DNA of 43,620 nt, taken from JBGTIS01 sp041745535 (GTDB lineage: Bacteria; Bacteroidota; Bacteroidia; Cytophagales; Cyclobacteriaceae). Positions within the stretch are counted from its first letter, which is position 1. Each line of letters begins with the position of its first letter. Below, in pieces: positions 41,385 to 43,620 of the stretch. The stretch covers positions 1-43,620 of the forward strand of contig JBGTIS010000067.1 of NCBI GenBank assembly GCA_041745535.1. The letters are read 5' to 3'. A model generated the notes under the pieces. That model had not been told where the DNA came from and did not search any database. It saw only the letters and a program-made list of their open reading frames with translations. The translations under genes and the position numbers were made by a program.

Positions 41385-43373
41385 CTAAAACCTGGGGCCT
41401 TCCTCAAATTTTTTACCCGCGGTAATCCCCGGCCAGGTGTCTGTCCGGAAAGGCGAGGCTGGCAATCCTTCCTGGTTATACAAATCAAGCGGACCTGGGT
41501 TATTGGCCCAGGCATAGCGTACCGCTACCGGATTTTTTACTTCCTCACCATAAACAACCACTTCATTACCCGCCAGGTAAGCTTTGGCCCAGTGAAATTT
41601 TTTGTCCGCCCCTGCTATTTCAAATCCCCTTATATAGCCGTATTTATCTTTGGTAATCAGTCCGGAACCTGTGTGGGAAAATCTCAGCCTGACTTTATCG
41701 CCTTCTACAGCCATGGATTGGTACATGGGTCCGGAATAAACGGTATCTTTTCCGTAAGCTACCTTCAGAGCCGCCAAAGCCAGCCTTTTTCCAACATCTT
41801 CCTTATTTTTAGGGTGTATGTCATGGGCTTCCCCGATATCAATGGTAACTGCCATTCCGGTATTAGGAAGCGCCAAAGTTTTTGTTTGCGCTTCCCTTAA
41901 TTCCGCCCAATCGCTATCTCCTGGTTTTTCAGTTTCAGGGGTGTAATTAGCAAGCTGCACAAACAGGAAAGGAAAATCTCCCTGCCCCCATTGTTCGCGC
42001 CAATCTTTTATCATGGCAGGAAAAAGCTGCTTATACTCCTCGGCCCGACCCGCATTAGCTTCTCCCTGGTACCATATTACGCCTTTGATGGCGAAAGGAA
42101 TCATCGGTGCGATATTGGCGTTGTATAACACACCCGGAGAAGAAAAGGGAGTAGCACTTACCGTTACCGGCACGGGGAATTTACCGACATCAATGCGCAA
42201 GCCAGGTTTATATTTCCAGATACCATTGCGCATGGGGCTACCCCAGAAAGCAGCGGTGCTAAATCCCCCTTTTCCACCCATGTCAAATATCCGCGCCACC
42301 AACACGTTGCCGGTAGGTTTTAAAATGCTTTTTGGCGCAAGGTAATCGCGATGGTTGTGCTTTCCATAGGTTTCGCCAACCTTCACGCCATTGACCCAGG
42401 CTATGTCATAATCGTCGATTTGACTAAGTCCTATATGTAAACTATCCTGATCAAATGCTTCAGGCAGATCAAATTCTTTTCTGAACCACACGGCTCCGTC
42501 AAAGTGCTGTAAATCAGCATCCGCGTCTTCCCAAAAATTGGGAGCCTCCATTTCTTTCCAATCCGACACCTCCGTTTCAGTTAAATACCATTTGCCTTCC
42601 ATACCCTGGCCTTTCAAATAGTACTTTTCTGCCCATTTGGGTTTAGCTTTTTCAAATTCCTGATTGATCTGTTTAAAACTTTTGTTTCTTTTTATTATTT
42701 CTCCTATTTCCGGCTGAAACTGCTCAAACGGATTCAGGGCCTCATTACTCATCCAGGTTTCTACTGAGGTTGCTCCCAGATTACTGCTGACCAATCCTAC
42801 AGATACGTCCAGGTCCTGATACAGCGAGCGGCCAAAATGGTAGGCCACTGCCGAAAATTTCTGAATATTTTCCTGGCTCAATCGCTGCCATTCCCCTCCC
42901 TTAATGTCTTCTTTGGGCAGGTAGTCCTGATCAATTTGCACGGTAAAAAGCCTGATCGGCGCATTTTCAATGAAAGTTGAATCTGTTTCCTCCTTATCTG
43001 TCTGGCTCATGCTAAACTGCATATTAGATTGACCTGAGGCTACCCATACTTCTCCCACATAAATATCTTTTAATGTAATGGTGTTTGTCCCTTTTAGTGT
43101 CATTTCGAAAGGCCCTCCGGCTTGTGTGGGATTTAAGACAACCCGCCACTTTCCATTTTTATCTGCCGCGGTGCTATACTCCTTCTGATTGAAGGTAATA
43201 ATAATTTTTTCACCCTGATCGGCCCAACCCCAAACGGGTATTTCCTGCTCTCTTTGCAATACCATGTGATCGCCGAATATTTTAGGCAATTTCACGGTCG
43301 CGTACAAGGGAAAGTTTATGAACAGGACTGTGGACAGAAACAGGAAAATGTCAAAAAATTTCATTTTTATCAT
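41385..43373 (-). CDS. sialate O-acetylesterase-like carbohydrate esterase (SASA domain)
   Basis: A 662-residue secreted esterase. The signal peptide (MKFFDIFLFLSTVLFINFPLYA) may start at the first ATG or at one three codons later. After KLPKIFGDHMVLQREQEIPV comes a small beta domain. The SGNH/SASA catalytic domain then has Ser116 in GQSNM and a late Asp-x-His (EAHDIHPKN) completing the catalytic set. A galactose-binding-like jelly roll is inserted in the middle (AVWFRKEFDLPEAF, IGLSQIDDYDIAWVNG). VIWYQGEANAG is also typical. Relatives remove O-acetyl groups from sialic acids, xylan or other glycans. With sulfatases beside it, the target is probably an acetylated and sulfated glycan. It follows the GH92-like gene after 15 bp. 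Confidence 0.92.
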   Translation of the reverse strand: MIKMKFFDIFLFLSTVLFINFPLYATVKLPKIFGDHMVLQREQEIPVWGWADQGEKIIITFNQKEYSTAADKNGKWRVVLNPTQAGGPFEMTLKGTNTITLKDIYVGEVWVASGQSNMQFSMSQTDKEETDSTFIENAPIRLFTVQIDQDYLPKEDIKGGEWQRLSQENIQKFSAVAYHFGRSLYQDLDVSVGLVSSNLGATSVETWMSNEALNPFEQFQPEIGEIIKRNKSFKQINQEFEKAKPKWAEKYYLKGQGMEGKWYLTETEVSDWKEMEAPNFWEDADADLQHFDGAVWFRKEFDLPEAFDQDSLHIGLSQIDDYDIAWVNGVKVGETYGKHNHRDYLAPKSILKPTGNVLVARIFDMGGKGGFSTAAFWGSPMRNGIWKYKPGLRIDVGKFPVPVTVSATPFSSPGVLYNANIAPMIPFAIKGVIWYQGEANAGRAEEYKQLFPAMIKDWREQWGQGDFPFLFVQLANYTPETEKPGDSDWAELREAQTKTLALPNTGMAVTIDIGEAHDIHPKNKEDVGKRLALAALKVAYGKDTVYSGPMYQSMAVEGDKVRLRFSHTGSGLITKDKYGYIRGFEIAGADKKFHWAKAYLAGNEVVVYGEEVKNPVAVRYAWANNPGPLDLYNQEGLPASPFRTDTWPGITAGKKFEEGPRF

Positions 43374-43388
43374 TGATTTCCCATTAAT

Positions 43389-43620
43389 TTACTGTGTAGC
43401 ATCCGACCCCAAAGGAGGCGCGTCTTCCGGCCTGGTACCCCATTCCTTATTCGGCTCAGGCCCCAATAACAACCTTAATGTGCCACCTGCAGTCAGTGTT
43501 TCATGATAAAACCAGACTTTGTTCAGGGGTTTGCCATTCAATTCGGCAGACTGGATGTACATATTTTCAGCGGTGTTATTTTCGGTAATGATTTTAAATT
43601 CCTTTCCAGCGTAATATCGG
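43389..43620 (-). CDS. C-terminus of a GH92-like alpha-mannosidase (partial, right edge)
   Basis: A frame enters from the right edge and stops at 43389, giving 76 residues. It reads RYYAGKEFKIITENN, then MYIQSAELNGKPLNKVWFYH, then GGTLRLLLGPEPNKEWG. This matches the closing beta-sandwich of family GH92 exo-alpha-mannosidases, which typically ends IQSATLNGKPxxxxWxxH...GGxLxxxMGPxPNKxWG. The catalytic part lies outside the window, so activity cannot be judged. It is the first visible gene of the right-hand block, 15 bp before the acetylesterase. It would be missed by any search that requires a start codon. Confidence 0.72.
   Translation of the reverse strand, partial: RYYAGKEFKIITENNTAENMYIQSAELNGKPLNKVWFYHETLTAGGTLRLLLGPEPNKEWGTRPEDAPPLGSDATQ

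Overview
The window reads as a chromosome segment of a Bacteroidota bacterium, most likely of a Cytophagales/Chitinophagales type. The reasons are three SusC-like TonB-dependent receptors, SusD lipoproteins, ECF sigma/FecR pairs feeding STN-domain receptors, and promoter-like TTG...TAnnTTTG sequences. The genus cannot be named from sequence alone. Almost everything serves the capture and breakdown of a sulfated, uronate-containing polysaccharide, probably glycosaminoglycan-like.

Layout. (1) 1-13271, all minus strand: a polysaccharide utilization locus running ECF sigma factor, FecR anti-sigma, STN-type SusC, SusD, a family 8 polysaccharide lyase and a heparinase II/III-like lyase. It is followed by the start of another SusC that has no STN domain, has its own promoter-like sequence and leaves the window on the left. 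(2) 13593-18174: a small housekeeping/stress island with a PhnB-like VOC protein, an 81-residue unknown, a RibD-like reductase, a second VOC protein, a GlxA-type AraC regulator and an SDR oxidoreductase. It also holds two apparent gene remnants (an internally deleted DoxX gene and a possible RibD-family remnant) and a 78-bp nested palindrome. (3) 18213-29463, minus strand: a second locus of ECF sigma, FecR, STN-type SusC, SusD and three sulfatases, two of them close paralogues. (4) 29845-32286, plus strand: one open frame in which a 3'-truncated sulfatase runs in frame into a complete lipoprotein sulfatase. (5) 32345-43620, minus strand: GH92-like C-terminus (partial), sialate O-acetylesterase-like protein, ROK sugar kinase, sulfatase, a planctomycete-type cytochrome/DUF1549-LamG-DUF1553 lipoprotein, its DUF1501 partner, and a sulfamidase-like sulfatase.

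How it may work together (inference). The two sigma/FecR/SusC cascades sense substrate at the outer membrane and switch on their own operons. The lyases cut the uronate-containing backbone, and the sulfatases (seven modules, six complete) and acetylesterase remove decorations. GH92 and the ROK kinase handle released sugars. All sulfatase modules are of the Cys type (C-x-P-x-R), so a formylglycine-generating enzyme is needed, and none lies in the window. No GH88/GH105 unsaturated uronyl hydrolase is present either, so the pathway is not complete here.

The most unusual parts are the sulfatase/DUF1501/DUF1553 block, the fused sulfatase frame, the nested palindromes and the deletion remnants. No rRNA, tRNA, CRISPR array or intact mobile element was recognised.
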